Assembly: GCF_004331465.1 (NCBI RefSeq)
Contig: NZ_SJKB01000002.1
Span: forward strand, 726,927-790,926
From: Kribbella pittospori
Lineage (GTDB): Bacteria; Actinomycetota; Actinomycetes; Propionibacteriales; Kribbellaceae
Reading direction: 5' to 3'
Length of the DNA: 64,000 nucleotides
Shown here: one piece after another, positions 18,054-26,136 of the stretch
How the letters are laid out: every line of letters starts with the position of its first letter
Position numbering within the stretch: the stretch's first letter is position 1
The notes under the pieces: model-generated
The model's database searches: none
Told to the model about the DNA's origin: nothing
Seen by the model: only the letters and a program-made list of their open reading frames with translations
Position numbers and translations under genes: made by a program

Positions 18054-18866
18054 ATGAGCACACGTGACGACGAGATCGCGGACTTCTTCCGCCAACTCAT
18101 CGAGGTCGACGGGGTCGTGAAGACGGTGTACGTCGCGGGGTCCGGGCCGGGCGTGGTCGTGATGCCAGAGATGCCCGGCATCAGCCCGGACGTCCTTCGG
18201 TTGGCCCGATGGGTGCGAGATGCCGGTTTCACCGTCTATGTCCCGTCGCTGTTCGGGGTCGACGGCGCGTACCCGACCGCCGACGGTGGCTCGGAGGTTG
18301 TCCGTCGTGCTTGTGTCAGTGCCGAATTCCGCGCGTTCGCTGGTGGCGGGACGAGCCCGGTCACCGTCTGGCTGCGTGGGCTCGCCCGGCAGGCGCATGC
18401 CGAGTGCGGTGGTCCGGGTGTTGGCGCGATCGGTCTGTGCTTCACCGGCAACTTCGCGCTCACCATGGCGCTCGAGCCGGCCGTCATCGCGCCCGTGATC
18501 AACCACCCGTCCCTGCCGCTCGACGACCCAGCCGGACTCGAGCTGAGCGACGAGGACGCGCGTGCGATCCGGGAACGCGTCGAACGGGATGGGCTGAGCG
18601 TTCTGGCGTACCGCTTCGACAATGACCGCTGGTGCACCGGCCAACGCTTCGCGGCGTACCGGGCGCTCCTCGGCGATGCCTTCGACGGTCGTGTCCTTCC
18701 GGGCAATTGCGCGAAGACCGACCCGCCGCCGTTCTTCCGCGAGGTCGTCGAGACACCCCACAGCGTGGTGACCGCGCATCTCGTCGACGAGGACGGACAC
18801 CCGACCGTCAAGGCCAGGGACGAGATCCTCAGCTACCTGACCACCCGCTTGCTGCCGGCCGCTTGA
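18054..18866 (+). CDS. Dienelactone hydrolase family protein
   Basis: 270 residues, alpha/beta hydrolase fold. The nucleophile is a Cys in 'GAIGLCFTGNFAL', as in dienelactone hydrolases (G-x-C-x-G) rather than a Ser. The early strand 'GVVVMPEMPGISPDVLRLAR' matches the family oxyanion region, and the likely His is in 'HSVVTAHLVDEDGHPT'. Substrates are lactones or small esters of aromatic degradation. It starts 92 bases from the divergent GlxA-type regulator, so an inducible catabolic unit is likely. Confidence 0.87.
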   Translation: MSTRDDEIADFFRQLIEVDGVVKTVYVAGSGPGVVVMPEMPGISPDVLRLARWVRDAGFTVYVPSLFGVDGAYPTADGGSEVVRRACVSAEFRAFAGGGTSPVTVWLRGLARQAHAECGGPGVGAIGLCFTGNFALTMALEPAVIAPVINHPSLPLDDPAGLELSDEDARAIRERVERDGLSVLAYRFDNDRWCTGQRFAAYRALLGDAFDGRVLPGNCAKTDPPPFFREVVETPHSVVTAHLVDEDGHPTVKARDEILSYLTTRLLPAA

Positions 18867-18903
18867 CTGTCACACCGTCGCCGCCCCGATCGTCTGGGAA
18901 GTC

Positions 18904-19563
18904 ATGGAACCCTTCACACCGATTACCTCGGTCGAGCAACTGGAGGCATACGGCGTACCCACACCGATGATCCGCGACAAAGTCATCGACACGCTCCAGG
19001 ACGTTCACCGCTTGTGGATCGCCGCCACGAGTCTGGTCTTCGTAGCCACCTCCTCGGCCGACGGACGGTGCGATGTCTCGCCGAAGGGCGACCCGGCCGG
19101 GTTCGTGCGCGTCCTCAGCCCGACGCGACTCGCGATCCCCGAACGTCCCGGCAACCGGCGGATGGACGGATTCCACAACATCCTGGAGAACCCTCACGCC
19201 GGCCTCGTCCTGGTCATCCCCGGCCGCGGCGACACCCTACGCATCAACGGCCGAGCCCAACTGGTCACCGATCTACCCGACTTCGACGATCTGGTCATCA
19301 AGGGCCACCGACCGTCCCTGGCTCTGCTCGTAGACGTCGAGGAAGTCTTCTTCCACTGTCCCAAGGCCTTCCGCCGCTCCCACACCTGGACCCCCGACAC
19401 CTGGCAGCCAACCGCCGCCCCACCCCCACCCGAAATAGCCCTATCCCTCTGGCGCAAAGGCGAGCCGGCAGACGAGGTCCACCGCATCTACGACGCCCTA
19501 GCCCACGAGGACCTGTACGCCGCCAACCCACCCAACCCCGTCGAGCCCCCGCAGCCGACGTAG
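18904..19563 (+). CDS. Pyridoxamine 5'-phosphate oxidase-like FMN-binding protein
   Basis: 219 residues. It has the split-barrel pattern of the PNPOx-like family: 'SLVFVATSSADGRCDVSPKG' followed by 'DPAGFVRVL', 'RLAIPERPGNRRMDGFHNIL' and 'DTLRINGRAQLV'. This subgroup (MSMEG_1061-like) is distinct from true PdxH and usually binds FMN or F420. The last 30 residues are Pro-rich. It starts 37 bases after the hydrolase and may be in the same transcript. Specific substrate unknown. Confidence 0.85.
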   Translation: MEPFTPITSVEQLEAYGVPTPMIRDKVIDTLQDVHRLWIAATSLVFVATSSADGRCDVSPKGDPAGFVRVLSPTRLAIPERPGNRRMDGFHNILENPHAGLVLVIPGRGDTLRINGRAQLVTDLPDFDDLVIKGHRPSLALLVDVEEVFFHCPKAFRRSHTWTPDTWQPTAAPPPPEIALSLWRKGEPADEVHRIYDALAHEDLYAANPPNPVEPPQPT

Positions 19564-19945
19564 CCCCCAACCCCAGACGCGCGACGGCCGCCGGCCTGGC
19601 GCCCCACCACCGAACGCCCTGGCCTGATGCAGCAACTCGGCATACCCGTCTATGCAGACGCACACCCAAGGACTAGTGCCACCCGGCCCACTGGCGGGTT
19701 GTTTCACCGCTGACGCGCAACAACCCGCCAGCCACCACACAACCCGCCACCCGCCCAGCCCGGACACACGCCCGAGGACATTCACCGCCTGCGGATCCCC
19801 ACAATGAGTGCGTTTGGTGGTGGCCGTCGTGCTGTCACCCAGCCAGATCACGCCGCGGGTGACCCGCCAACCCACAACCACATCACCCAACCACCGGAGC
19901 ACGCGACGCCAGGAGCGCGCGTAGCGGGTGGGTGGGACAGACTTC
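19564..19945. other. 382-base intergenic region carrying a repeat cluster
   Basis: I see no gene. It holds the GGCGGGTTGTT palindrome described separately at 19691-19751 and related half-sites. The C/A-rich flanks ('cccaccacc') have no coding pattern on either strand. Adjacent short frames are interrupted and lack ribosome sites. Confidence 0.4.
19691..19751. repeat. REP-like palindrome plus an extra half-site
   Basis: CTGGCGGGTTGTT (19691-19703) pairs perfectly with AACAACCCGCCAG (19719-19731), 13 base pairs. An additional ACAACCCGCCACC half-site follows at 19739-19751. The left arm continues TCACCGC, the same order found in the reverse complement of the right arm at 9611-9629. It is therefore a second copy of the same repeat. 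Confidence 0.65.
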
Positions 19946-20056
19946 CTACGTGAACAGATAAATGCCGACCGCGGCGACGGCGATCACGATGACGACGGCT
20001 AGTAGCTGGGCTCGGGCCGATGCTTGGCGGCGGTGGGGTAGGAAGTCTCCGGTCAT
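19946..20056 (-). CDS. Very small single-pass membrane protein
   Basis: 36 residues from ATG at 20056 with GGAAG seven bases upstream. A basic head (HRRQASARAQ) precedes one clean hydrophobic helix of about 19 residues (LLAVVIVIAVAAVGIYLFT), where the protein ends at TAG. The basic-in rule and the ribosome site make it a credible small membrane protein. No homologue is recalled. Confidence 0.5.
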   Translation of the reverse strand: MTGDFLPHRRQASARAQLLAVVIVIAVAAVGIYLFT

Positions 20057-20187
20057 GCTTCCAGGCTGCCGGGAGAAACCGCCCTACCCATCGGTCGTGG
20101 GGACAGTTCTCCGGCAACGTCCGTAGGCCACGGAGGTACACCAGCTCCTACCAGAGGATGAGATGGTTGCCGTAGGCCCCTGAGTGA

Positions 20188-20529
20188 CTACCGTCCGAAG
20201 TATTCGGCCTGGACCTTCTTGGGTACGACCATGGACCAGGCGTCCAGGATCAGTTCGCGGAGTTCGTCGTACTCGAGGGCTTCGAGGCGGACCTGGATCC
20301 ACCGGAAGCGTTCGTCGGACGGGCGGGGCGGGAAGAACTTGTGCGGTTCCGCCTCCAGCGCCGCCTGGCGTTCCTCGCGGGGGAACGCGATCCCGATCGT
20401 CTGTTCGTCCGGCGCGACCGCCAGGTAGACGATCTGCCCGACCCGGTACTTGATCGAGTCCCGCACCAGCACCTCGTAGCTGCGCGGCAGATCCGCCGTC
20501 ACTGCCCGGATGTCTTCCAGTCCCACCAT
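20188..20529 (-). CDS. MmcQ/YjbR family protein
   Basis: 113 residues of the MmcQ/YjbR alpha/beta fold (double-wing DNA-binding-like). Diagnostic parts are 'IGIAFPREERQAAL' and 'RFRWIQVRLEALEYDELREL'. Members are small cytoplasmic proteins, possibly DNA-binding, with no defined role. It stands alone, convergent with nothing and 87 bases from the next minus-strand gene. Confidence 0.85.
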   Translation of the reverse strand: MVGLEDIRAVTADLPRSYEVLVRDSIKYRVGQIVYLAVAPDEQTIGIAFPREERQAALEAEPHKFFPPRPSDERFRWIQVRLEALEYDELRELILDAWSMVVPKKVQAEYFGR

Positions 20530-20616
20530 GAAGCCCTCCCCAGTCGCCTCGGCTGAGACCGAGCGTACCGACGAAAGCTGCCACCGGCTGCCAGTTTTTC
20601 GGTATGCCGCCGTCGG

Positions 20617-21345
20617 TCAGGCTGTGGACGGCGGGAACTCATCCTTGGCCGGGCCGGTCGGGAGTCGCCGGGTCTGGATGAGGTGCTGGGCGACGTCGCG
20701 CAGCTTGGTGTGGGTGTCCTGGGAGTAGCGCTTCAGCACCTCGAACGCGCGATCGCCGTCCAGTCCGTACCGTTCCATCAGGATGCCCATCGCCTGACCG
20801 ACCAGCTTCCGAGCGTCGACCGCCTGGGCCAGGTTCGCCTGACGGCGCGCCGTCGCCACTGCCACCGAGGCATGCCTGGCGAGGATGTGGGTGACGGCGA
20901 CGTCGTCGGCACTGAATGCGTTCGGCAGCGCGGCGTAGACGCTGAGGATCCCCGCACCTCGACCATCGAGCAGCATCGGAACGTGGATCACACTGCGTAG
21001 GCCAAGGCCCGTGAGTACCTCGCTCCACCGCGGCCAGCGTGAATCGGCCGCCACGTCCCGAACGTGCAGCGGGCTGCCCGCCGCGGCCGCGGCCAGCATC
21101 GCGCCCTCGCCGGTTTCCAGCTGATACCGATAGATCGTCTCGACGACCGGATCGGTCACGGCCGCGACCTCGAGGCGCCCGCCCCGGTGACTCAGGACCA
21201 GTCCGGCAGCGTCGCCCCCGACTGCCTGCACGGCGGATCGGACGACGGACTCGATGGTCTCGTCGACATGTTCCGCGTCGTGGAGGTTCAGCGCGAGTTG
21301 CGCGAATTCCACGGCCTGCGAGTAGTCCGAGGGGTCGTGCTGCAC
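20617..21345 (-). CDS. GAF and ANTAR domain regulator (antitermination)
   Basis: 242 residues. A GAF sensor domain (about 20-160, 'AGLVLSHRGGRLEVAAVTDP', 'LGLRSVIHVPMLLDGRGAG') is followed by a C-terminal ANTAR domain (about 175-230, 'AQAVDARKLVGQAMGILMER', 'AFEVLKRYSQDTHTKLRDVA'). ANTAR domains bind paired RNA hairpins and prevent termination. GTG at 21345 follows GGGAGGGG; the longer frame is not supported. The GAF ligand is unknown. It is divergent from the esterase cassette. Confidence 0.9.
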   Translation of the reverse strand: MQHDPSDYSQAVEFAQLALNLHDAEHVDETIESVVRSAVQAVGGDAAGLVLSHRGGRLEVAAVTDPVVETIYRYQLETGEGAMLAAAAAGSPLHVRDVAADSRWPRWSEVLTGLGLRSVIHVPMLLDGRGAGILSVYAALPNAFSADDVAVTHILARHASVAVATARRQANLAQAVDARKLVGQAMGILMERYGLDGDRAFEVLKRYSQDTHTKLRDVAQHLIQTRRLPTGPAKDEFPPSTA

Positions 21346-21453
21346 GGTCCCCTCCCAAGAATCGCGCCAACCCACATCGCACAGCGACACGTCGAGTATG
21401 CCTCGCTGTCCACCGTTTCCACTACCGACAGCCGGTCGGCGTACGGTGGTCTG

Positions 21454-22530
21454 ATGCCTGCTGTGGTGAGTGGTGTCGAAGGGGCCGAGGTGGTGTTCCG
21501 CCTCGGCGATCCTTCGCATGCGTTCACCGGGGTGAAGCTGTGGCAGGAGCTCGGGCTCGCGGCCGAACTGCTCGAGTTCAAACAGGTGGACTACGGCTGG
21601 GAGCTGCGGCTACCGCGGCCGTCGGTGCACCGGATGGAGTACCTGTTCGACATCGCCGATCTGGGCATGCGGACCGACCCGACCAACCCGCGCATCGTCG
21701 GCGGGGCGTTCGGGGAACACTCCTGGCTGCCATTACCCGGGTACGTCGAACCCGCCTGGATCACCGTCCCGCCGATCGCATCGGCGCTGACGCCGCTCGG
21801 TGTGGAGACCCCGGTCGGCGAGGTCGATGTCCATGTCTGGGCGCCGGAAGGCATCACGCCGACCTTCGAGCTGCCGCTCCTGCTCTCCCACGACGGTCCC
21901 GAGTTCGCCGCGTACGCCGGTCTGACCCACTACGCCGGCGCGATGGTCACCGAGTCCGCTCTGCCGCCGTTCCGGCTCGCGTTGATCCGGCCGACCACCC
22001 GCAACCTCTGGTACGCCGCGAATCCGCAGTACGCCGAGGCCCTGACGCAGTACGTGCTGCCCGCGATCGAGGCGCAGTACCGGAGCCGGCGGCCCGTGCT
22101 GATGGGCGCGAGCCTGGGTGCGCTGGCCGCGCTGTTCGCGGAATGGCACCATCCGGGCACCTTCGACGGGCTGTTCCTGCAGTCGGGGTCGTTCTTCACC
22201 GCCGACACGGATCCGCAGGAGTCGCGGTTCGAGTTCTACGCTCAGGTCACCGGGTTCGTCGGGCAGGTGCTGACGGCAACCACGCCACCGAGTACGCCGC
22301 TGATCGGGATGACCGCGGGGACGACGGAGGAGAACGTCCACAACAACCGGGTGATGGCCGCGAAACTGGCCGAACTCGGGCTGGACGTGAGGTTCGACGA
22401 AACGCCGGACATGCACAATTTCACAGCGTGGCGTGATGTGCTGGATCCTGAGCTGACGGAGCTACTGCAACGGTGCTGGGGTGGGGCAGATGGAGCGGGA
22501 GCAGGTCGAGTTGGAGGCGCCGGGGCTTGA
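21454..22530 (+). CDS. Enterochelin-esterase-like hydrolase with N-terminal beta domain
   Basis: 358 residues. The N-terminal ~90 residues resemble the Ig-like/CBM48 domain of Fes-type esterases. The C-terminal alpha/beta hydrolase domain has the nucleophile elbow 'LMGASLGALAALFAEW' (G-A-S-L-G) and a candidate catalytic His in 'DMHNFTAWRD'. ATG at 21454 is chosen; upstream codons run into the divergent ANTAR promoter. It is the first gene of a three-gene cassette and overlaps the next esterase by about 41 bases. Confidence 0.85.
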   Translation: MPAVVSGVEGAEVVFRLGDPSHAFTGVKLWQELGLAAELLEFKQVDYGWELRLPRPSVHRMEYLFDIADLGMRTDPTNPRIVGGAFGEHSWLPLPGYVEPAWITVPPIASALTPLGVETPVGEVDVHVWAPEGITPTFELPLLLSHDGPEFAAYAGLTHYAGAMVTESALPPFRLALIRPTTRNLWYAANPQYAEALTQYVLPAIEAQYRSRRPVLMGASLGALAALFAEWHHPGTFDGLFLQSGSFFTADTDPQESRFEFYAQVTGFVGQVLTATTPPSTPLIGMTAGTTEENVHNNRVMAAKLAELGLDVRFDETPDMHNFTAWRDVLDPELTELLQRCWGGADGAGAGRVGGAGA

Positions 22531-23236
22531 CCGGCGCGGCACGCTGATCCGGTACGGCCATTTCGGCCGCCCGGTGCTGGTGTTCCCGAGCGAGCAGGGC
22601 CGCGCCTGGGACTACGAGAACAACGGCATGGTCGACGCTGTCGCGGACCTGATCGAGGCCGGCCGGGTCAAGCTGTACTGCGTCGATTCCTTCGACCATG
22701 TCAGCTGGTCGGATCGCAGCATCCAGCTCGAGGACCGGGCCCGGCGGCACGGGTTCTACGAGTCCTGGATCGTGGACCAGGTGGTCCCGGCGATCGGCGC
22801 GGACTCTCCCGGCACCGCCGACATCATCACCACCGGCTGCAGCCTGGGTGCCTTCCATGCGCTGAACTTCGCGTTCAAACGGGCCGATCTGTTCCCGATC
22901 GCGATCTGCCAGTCCGGCAACTACGACGCGGCCAGCTGGCACGCGTGGGGTGAGCGCGGCGACGCGACGTATTTCAACAATCCGGCCGACTACCTGCCGA
23001 ATCTGGATGGTGACCACCTGGAGTGGTTGCGGACCCGGATCTTCATCCTGCTCACGGTCGGTCAGGGCGACTGGGAGACGAACCCGACCGGTTCGTTGCC
23101 GTCCGCCCACGCGACCGCCGCCGTACTGAAGGCCAAAGGCATCCCGCACGAGCTCGACCTGTGGGGGTACGACGTAGCCCATGACTGGCCCTGGTGGCGG
23201 CAGCAACTGGCCCACCACCTGCCCCGATTCTGTTAG
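22490..23236 (+). CDS. Second esterase of the cassette
   Basis: 248 residues, alpha/beta hydrolase (esterase D/Fes-like). The nucleophile elbow is 'TTGCSLGAFHAL' (C-S-L-G), the acid probably Asp in 'VGQGDWE', and the His in 'YDVAHDWPWW'. It has no N-terminal beta domain, unlike its neighbour. I use ATG 22490; GTG 22481 is possible. The two hydrolases side by side, one with a binding domain, suggest paired work on one substrate class. Confidence 0.85.
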   Translation: MEREQVELEAPGLDRRGTLIRYGHFGRPVLVFPSEQGRAWDYENNGMVDAVADLIEAGRVKLYCVDSFDHVSWSDRSIQLEDRARRHGFYESWIVDQVVPAIGADSPGTADIITTGCSLGAFHALNFAFKRADLFPIAICQSGNYDAASWHAWGERGDATYFNNPADYLPNLDGDHLEWLRTRIFILLTVGQGDWETNPTGSLPSAHATAAVLKAKGIPHELDLWGYDVAHDWPWWRQQLAHHLPRFC

Positions 23237-23296
23237 GAGATTGATCCCCCCTCCTCTTCTTTCCTTCCCTTCCCGAACCGACCTGTAGGAGATTCA

Positions 23297-24532
23297 GTGG
23301 CTGATCGCTCAAGGCATTTGATCGGGCTGTTGCTGGGGGCCGAAGAGGACTGGCCACGGGCGTTCGAGGCGCTGCTGCAGCGGGTCGGGCCGGTCACCAT
23401 CGACGGGACCGAGCACGAGTTCGGGTCCCGCCGGCTGACCATCGAGCCGTTCGACCTGAACGACCCGGTCCGGGTCGGGCTGGTGATCGACCGGCTCGCG
23501 TACTGGTACTACCACCCGCGCGAGTGGCTGAAGAAGGCCGCGCTGATGAACGGCACGTACCTGCTGAACTCGCCGTTCACGTTCCAGTCGATGGAGAAGC
23601 ATTCGGCGTACTGCGCGATGCTCCGGCTCGGACTGAAGATCCCGCGGACCGTGCTGGTGCCGTACAAGAACCCGGTCGACAACGTGCGCTGGGCGTACAC
23701 GTCGGCGCAGTACAACAAAGCGTTCGACCTGGACGCGATCGCCGAGGACCTCGGCTATCCGCTGTACATGAAGCCGTTCGACGGCGGCGGCTGGCGGGGC
23801 GTGTCCCGGATCAACGACAAGGTCGATCTGCACCGCGCGTACGACCAGTCCGGCGAGATGCTGATGCACCTGCAGGCGACGATCGAGTACGACAAGTTCG
23901 CCCGTGCGCTGTCGATCGGCGCCGAGACGATGGTGATGGATTTCCGCCCGGACGAGCCGATGCACAACCGGTACGCCGTCTCGCACGACTTCCTCAACCC
24001 GTCCGCCGGGCACGAGGCGGTGGCGATCAGCCGGATCGTGAACGCGTTCTTCGGCTGGGAGTTCAACTCCTGCGAGATGCTGGTGAAGGGCGACTCGGTC
24101 CACCCGATCGACTACGCCAACGCCTGCCCGGACGTCGCGGTCACCTCGCTGCACTACTACTTCCCGTGGGCGATCAGCGCACTGGTCAAGTGGTCGGTGT
24201 TCTCGCTCGCGACCGGCCGGCGCAGCACCGTCGACCTTCACACCGAGCGGTACTTCGCGATCGCCGACGACGAATCGCTCGACTACGAGGCGAAACTCAA
24301 CGCCTATCTGGCGCTGGCCGACGAGCACTTCGAGACCACGAAGTACCACGAGTGGTGCGCCGAACACCTCGCCGACTTCGACGCTCGCGTCCGCGACTGG
24401 GTCGCCGGGCCCGACTTCGACCGCCTCCTGACGTCGACCGTCGCCACCACTTACCCCGAGCACGAGCAGGACCAGTTCATGGCCCACTTCCGCGGCCTGA
24501 CCAGCCTCTGGCTCTCCGACCAGGCCGGCTAG
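23297..24532 (+). CDS. ATP-grasp-like ligase of unknown substrate
   Basis: 411 residues. ATP-grasp signs are 'GYPLYMKPFDGGGWRGV' (Lys and Gly-rich loop, about 155-172) and the acidic 'FNSCEMLVKGDSVHPIDYAN' (about 255-275), where metal ligands are expected. The middle has 'MVMDFRPDEPMHNRY'. GTG at 23297 follows TAGGAG. The same TAGGAGATT word occurs at the end of the esterase gene. Ligases of this fold join an acid to an amine or thiol using ATP. With two esterases upstream, an acyl or peptide metabolite is plausible. Substrate unknown. Confidence 0.82.
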   Translation: MADRSRHLIGLLLGAEEDWPRAFEALLQRVGPVTIDGTEHEFGSRRLTIEPFDLNDPVRVGLVIDRLAYWYYHPREWLKKAALMNGTYLLNSPFTFQSMEKHSAYCAMLRLGLKIPRTVLVPYKNPVDNVRWAYTSAQYNKAFDLDAIAEDLGYPLYMKPFDGGGWRGVSRINDKVDLHRAYDQSGEMLMHLQATIEYDKFARALSIGAETMVMDFRPDEPMHNRYAVSHDFLNPSAGHEAVAISRIVNAFFGWEFNSCEMLVKGDSVHPIDYANACPDVAVTSLHYYFPWAISALVKWSVFSLATGRRSTVDLHTERYFAIADDESLDYEAKLNAYLALADEHFETTKYHEWCAEHLADFDARVRDWVAGPDFDRLLTSTVATTYPEHEQDQFMAHFRGLTSLWLSDQAG

Positions 24533-24939
24533 CTCGCCTCCAAGGCGGAGAGGATCGTCTGCAGTGCGGTGACCCGGTGCGGCGGGATCGCGAAGGTGCC
24601 ACGCGTAGGGGTGTGCAGCCAGCCTTCGGCGGTCAGGTGGCGGAGGTGGTGGTAGATCTGACCGCTCGTGCCGAGACCGTCGACCTGGCTCAGAGCGCTG
24701 ACGGTCGCTCGGCCGCGCACGATCTCGCGCAGCAGCGTCAGCCGGACGGGATTCCCCAGCGCCGCCAGAGCCGGCGCGACGTCTGACCAGTCATGCCACG
24801 CCCGGAGCTCGCTGAGCGCCCGGGTCGCTTCGGCCTGCCCGGCGGAGGGCCGCCGCCTGCCCCCTCCCCGCGCGTCCGCTGCGGATTCCAGCGCTGCGAT
24901 CCGCCGTTCCAGCTCCGCGAGCCGGTTATCCACAGCCAT
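24529..24939 (-). CDS. Winged-helix transcriptional repressor (ArsR-like)
   Basis: 136 residues. A short coiled N-terminus (about 5-20) precedes an ArsR/PadR-like winged helix: 'ALGNPVRLTLLREIVRGRAT', then 'SGQIYHHLRHLTAEGWLHTP' as the recognition helix and wing. ATG at 24939 lies almost at the predicted transcription start, so the mRNA would be leaderless. Its stop overlaps the convergent ATP-grasp gene by 4 bases. The palindrome over its own start suggests autorepression. It is also divergent from an amidohydrolase gene. Confidence 0.82.
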   Translation of the reverse strand: MAVDNRLAELERRIAALESAADARGGGRRRPSAGQAEATRALSELRAWHDWSDVAPALAALGNPVRLTLLREIVRGRATVSALSQVDGLGTSGQIYHHLRHLTAEGWLHTPTRGTFAIPPHRVTALQTILSALEAS

Positions 24940-24956
24940 ATCCACACTGTGGATAG
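24926..24956. promoter_or_regulatory. Operator-like palindrome and DnaA-box-like cluster
   Basis: TATCCACA-C-TGTGGATA (24939-24955) is a perfect palindrome overlapping the start codon of the winged-helix gene. TTATCCACA, the textbook DnaA box, lies at 24926-24934 just inside the gene. Thus three TATCCACA words lie within 31 bases. Position over the promoter favours an operator for the repressor. Confidence 0.55.
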
Positions 24957-24980
24957 TACGTAGGTACGTAGTTCTTGCAA
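24953..24980 (-). promoter_or_regulatory. Promoter of the winged-helix repressor
   Basis: On the minus strand TTGCAA (24975-24980) and TACTAT (24953-24958) are separated by 16 bases. The expected start of transcription falls about 7 bases later, within a few bases of the ATG at 24939. The spacer holds a TACGTA direct repeat. Confidence 0.55.
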
Positions 24981-25037
24981 AGCCTGCACGTGAGGTACGT
25001 CGCTTCCCGCTGAGGCTGAGCGGCCTACTCTGGGCGG

Positions 25038-25904
25038 GTGCGAGACAGCGACGTACCGGTGTGGTGGCGGCGGCTGGGGCTGGACGGGCTGGTCGATGTG
25101 CACGTCCACTTCCTGCCGGATCAGGTGATGAACGCTGTCTGGGCGTACTTCGACCAGGCACCGCAGCACTACGGCACCGAGTGGCCGGTCACCTACCGGA
25201 CCTCAGTCGAGGAGCGGCTGAAAACCCTGGAAACGTTGGGGGTTCGGGCCTTCCCGGCGCTCGTGTATCCGCACAAGCCGGGGATGGCGCAGTGGCTCAA
25301 CGCGTGGGCCCGGGACTTCGCCGCGGCGACACCCGGATGCGTGTCGAGCGGGACCTTCTATCCCGAGCCAGGTGCCGCGGACTACGTGCGCGAGGCGCTG
25401 GAACTGGGGACGCGGATCTTCAAGGTCCACGTCCAAGTCGGCGACTACGACCCACGCGAGGACGAACTGGACGACGTCTGGGGTCAGCTCGCAGAGGCCG
25501 GCGTACCGGTGGTTGTGCACTGTGGATCCGGCCCGATCCCTGGCCGGCATACGGGTCCCGGGCCGTTCGGCGACGTACTGCGGAAGCACCCGCGCCTGAC
25601 CGCGATCATCGCCCACCTCGGCATGCCCGAGTACGCCGAGCACCTCGCCCTCACGTCGTACCCGAACGTCCATCTGGACACGACGATGGCGCTCACGCCG
25701 TTCACCGAGTCGCTCATGCCGTTCCCCCGGGAACTCACGCCCCGCCTGGCCGACCTCCAGGACCGCATCGTCCTCGGCACGGACTTCCCCAACATCCCCT
25801 ACGAGTACGCCGTCCAACTCTCAGCACTCGAGTCGCTGGACCTCGGCGACGACTGGCTACGCTCCGTCTGCCACCACAACGGCACCCGCCTACTCGGTCT
25901 CTAA
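25038..25904 (+). CDS. Amidohydrolase-2 family protein
   Basis: 288 residues, TIM-barrel amidohydrolase of the ACMSD-like group. Metal ligands are recognised in 'LVDVHVHFLPD' (HxH), 'VPVVVHCGSGP' (His), 'IIAHLGMPEY' (His) and 'IVLGTDFPNIPYEY' (Asp). Members hydrolyse or decarboxylate aromatic or cyclic acids. GTG at 25038 starts it, divergent from the winged-helix repressor, which probably regulates it. Its stop overlaps the ArsR remnant on the other strand. Confidence 0.88.
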   Translation: MRDSDVPVWWRRLGLDGLVDVHVHFLPDQVMNAVWAYFDQAPQHYGTEWPVTYRTSVEERLKTLETLGVRAFPALVYPHKPGMAQWLNAWARDFAAATPGCVSSGTFYPEPGAADYVREALELGTRIFKVHVQVGDYDPREDELDDVWGQLAEAGVPVVVHCGSGPIPGRHTGPGPFGDVLRKHPRLTAIIAHLGMPEYAEHLALTSYPNVHLDTTMALTPFTESLMPFPRELTPRLADLQDRIVLGTDFPNIPYEYAVQLSALESLDLGDDWLRSVCHHNGTRLLGL

Positions 25905-26117
25905 CTGCTGAGGGTCGAGCTCGTTGGTACGGCGAGCAGGGTGGAGAGCCACTGGATGCGGTCGGGGACGGGCCAGTAGTAGACCCAGGTGCCCCGGCAG
26001 TCGACCAGGCCGGCTCCGCGCAGGACCTTCAGGTGGTGGGAGATGGTCGAACCGCTGACGTCGAACTGCGGCACCCCCGCTGCGACTCAGTCCGGCAAGC
26101 TCCTCCCCGGTACTCAA
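25901..26117 (-). pseudogene. Decayed ArsR-family regulator fragment
   Basis: From 26074 down to the TAG at 25901 the frame encodes a typical ArsR recognition helix and wing: 'SGSTISHHLKVLRGAGLVDC' followed by 'RGTWVYYWPVPDR'. The 40 or so N-terminal residues that should precede are absent in that frame (in-frame TGA near 26092). A neighbouring frame (26074-26117) gives 'STGEELAGLSRSG', which could be the preceding helix, so a frameshift in the run of G near 26076 is likely. The gene is truncated and unlikely to work. Confidence 0.7.
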
Positions 26118-26136
26118 CTCCTCCTGCTGACCAGAA

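Noticed and set aside
24926..24956. Origin of replication
   Set aside because: Three DnaA-box-like words alone are too few, and no dnaA/dnaN genes or AT-rich unwinding region is near. An operator explains them better.
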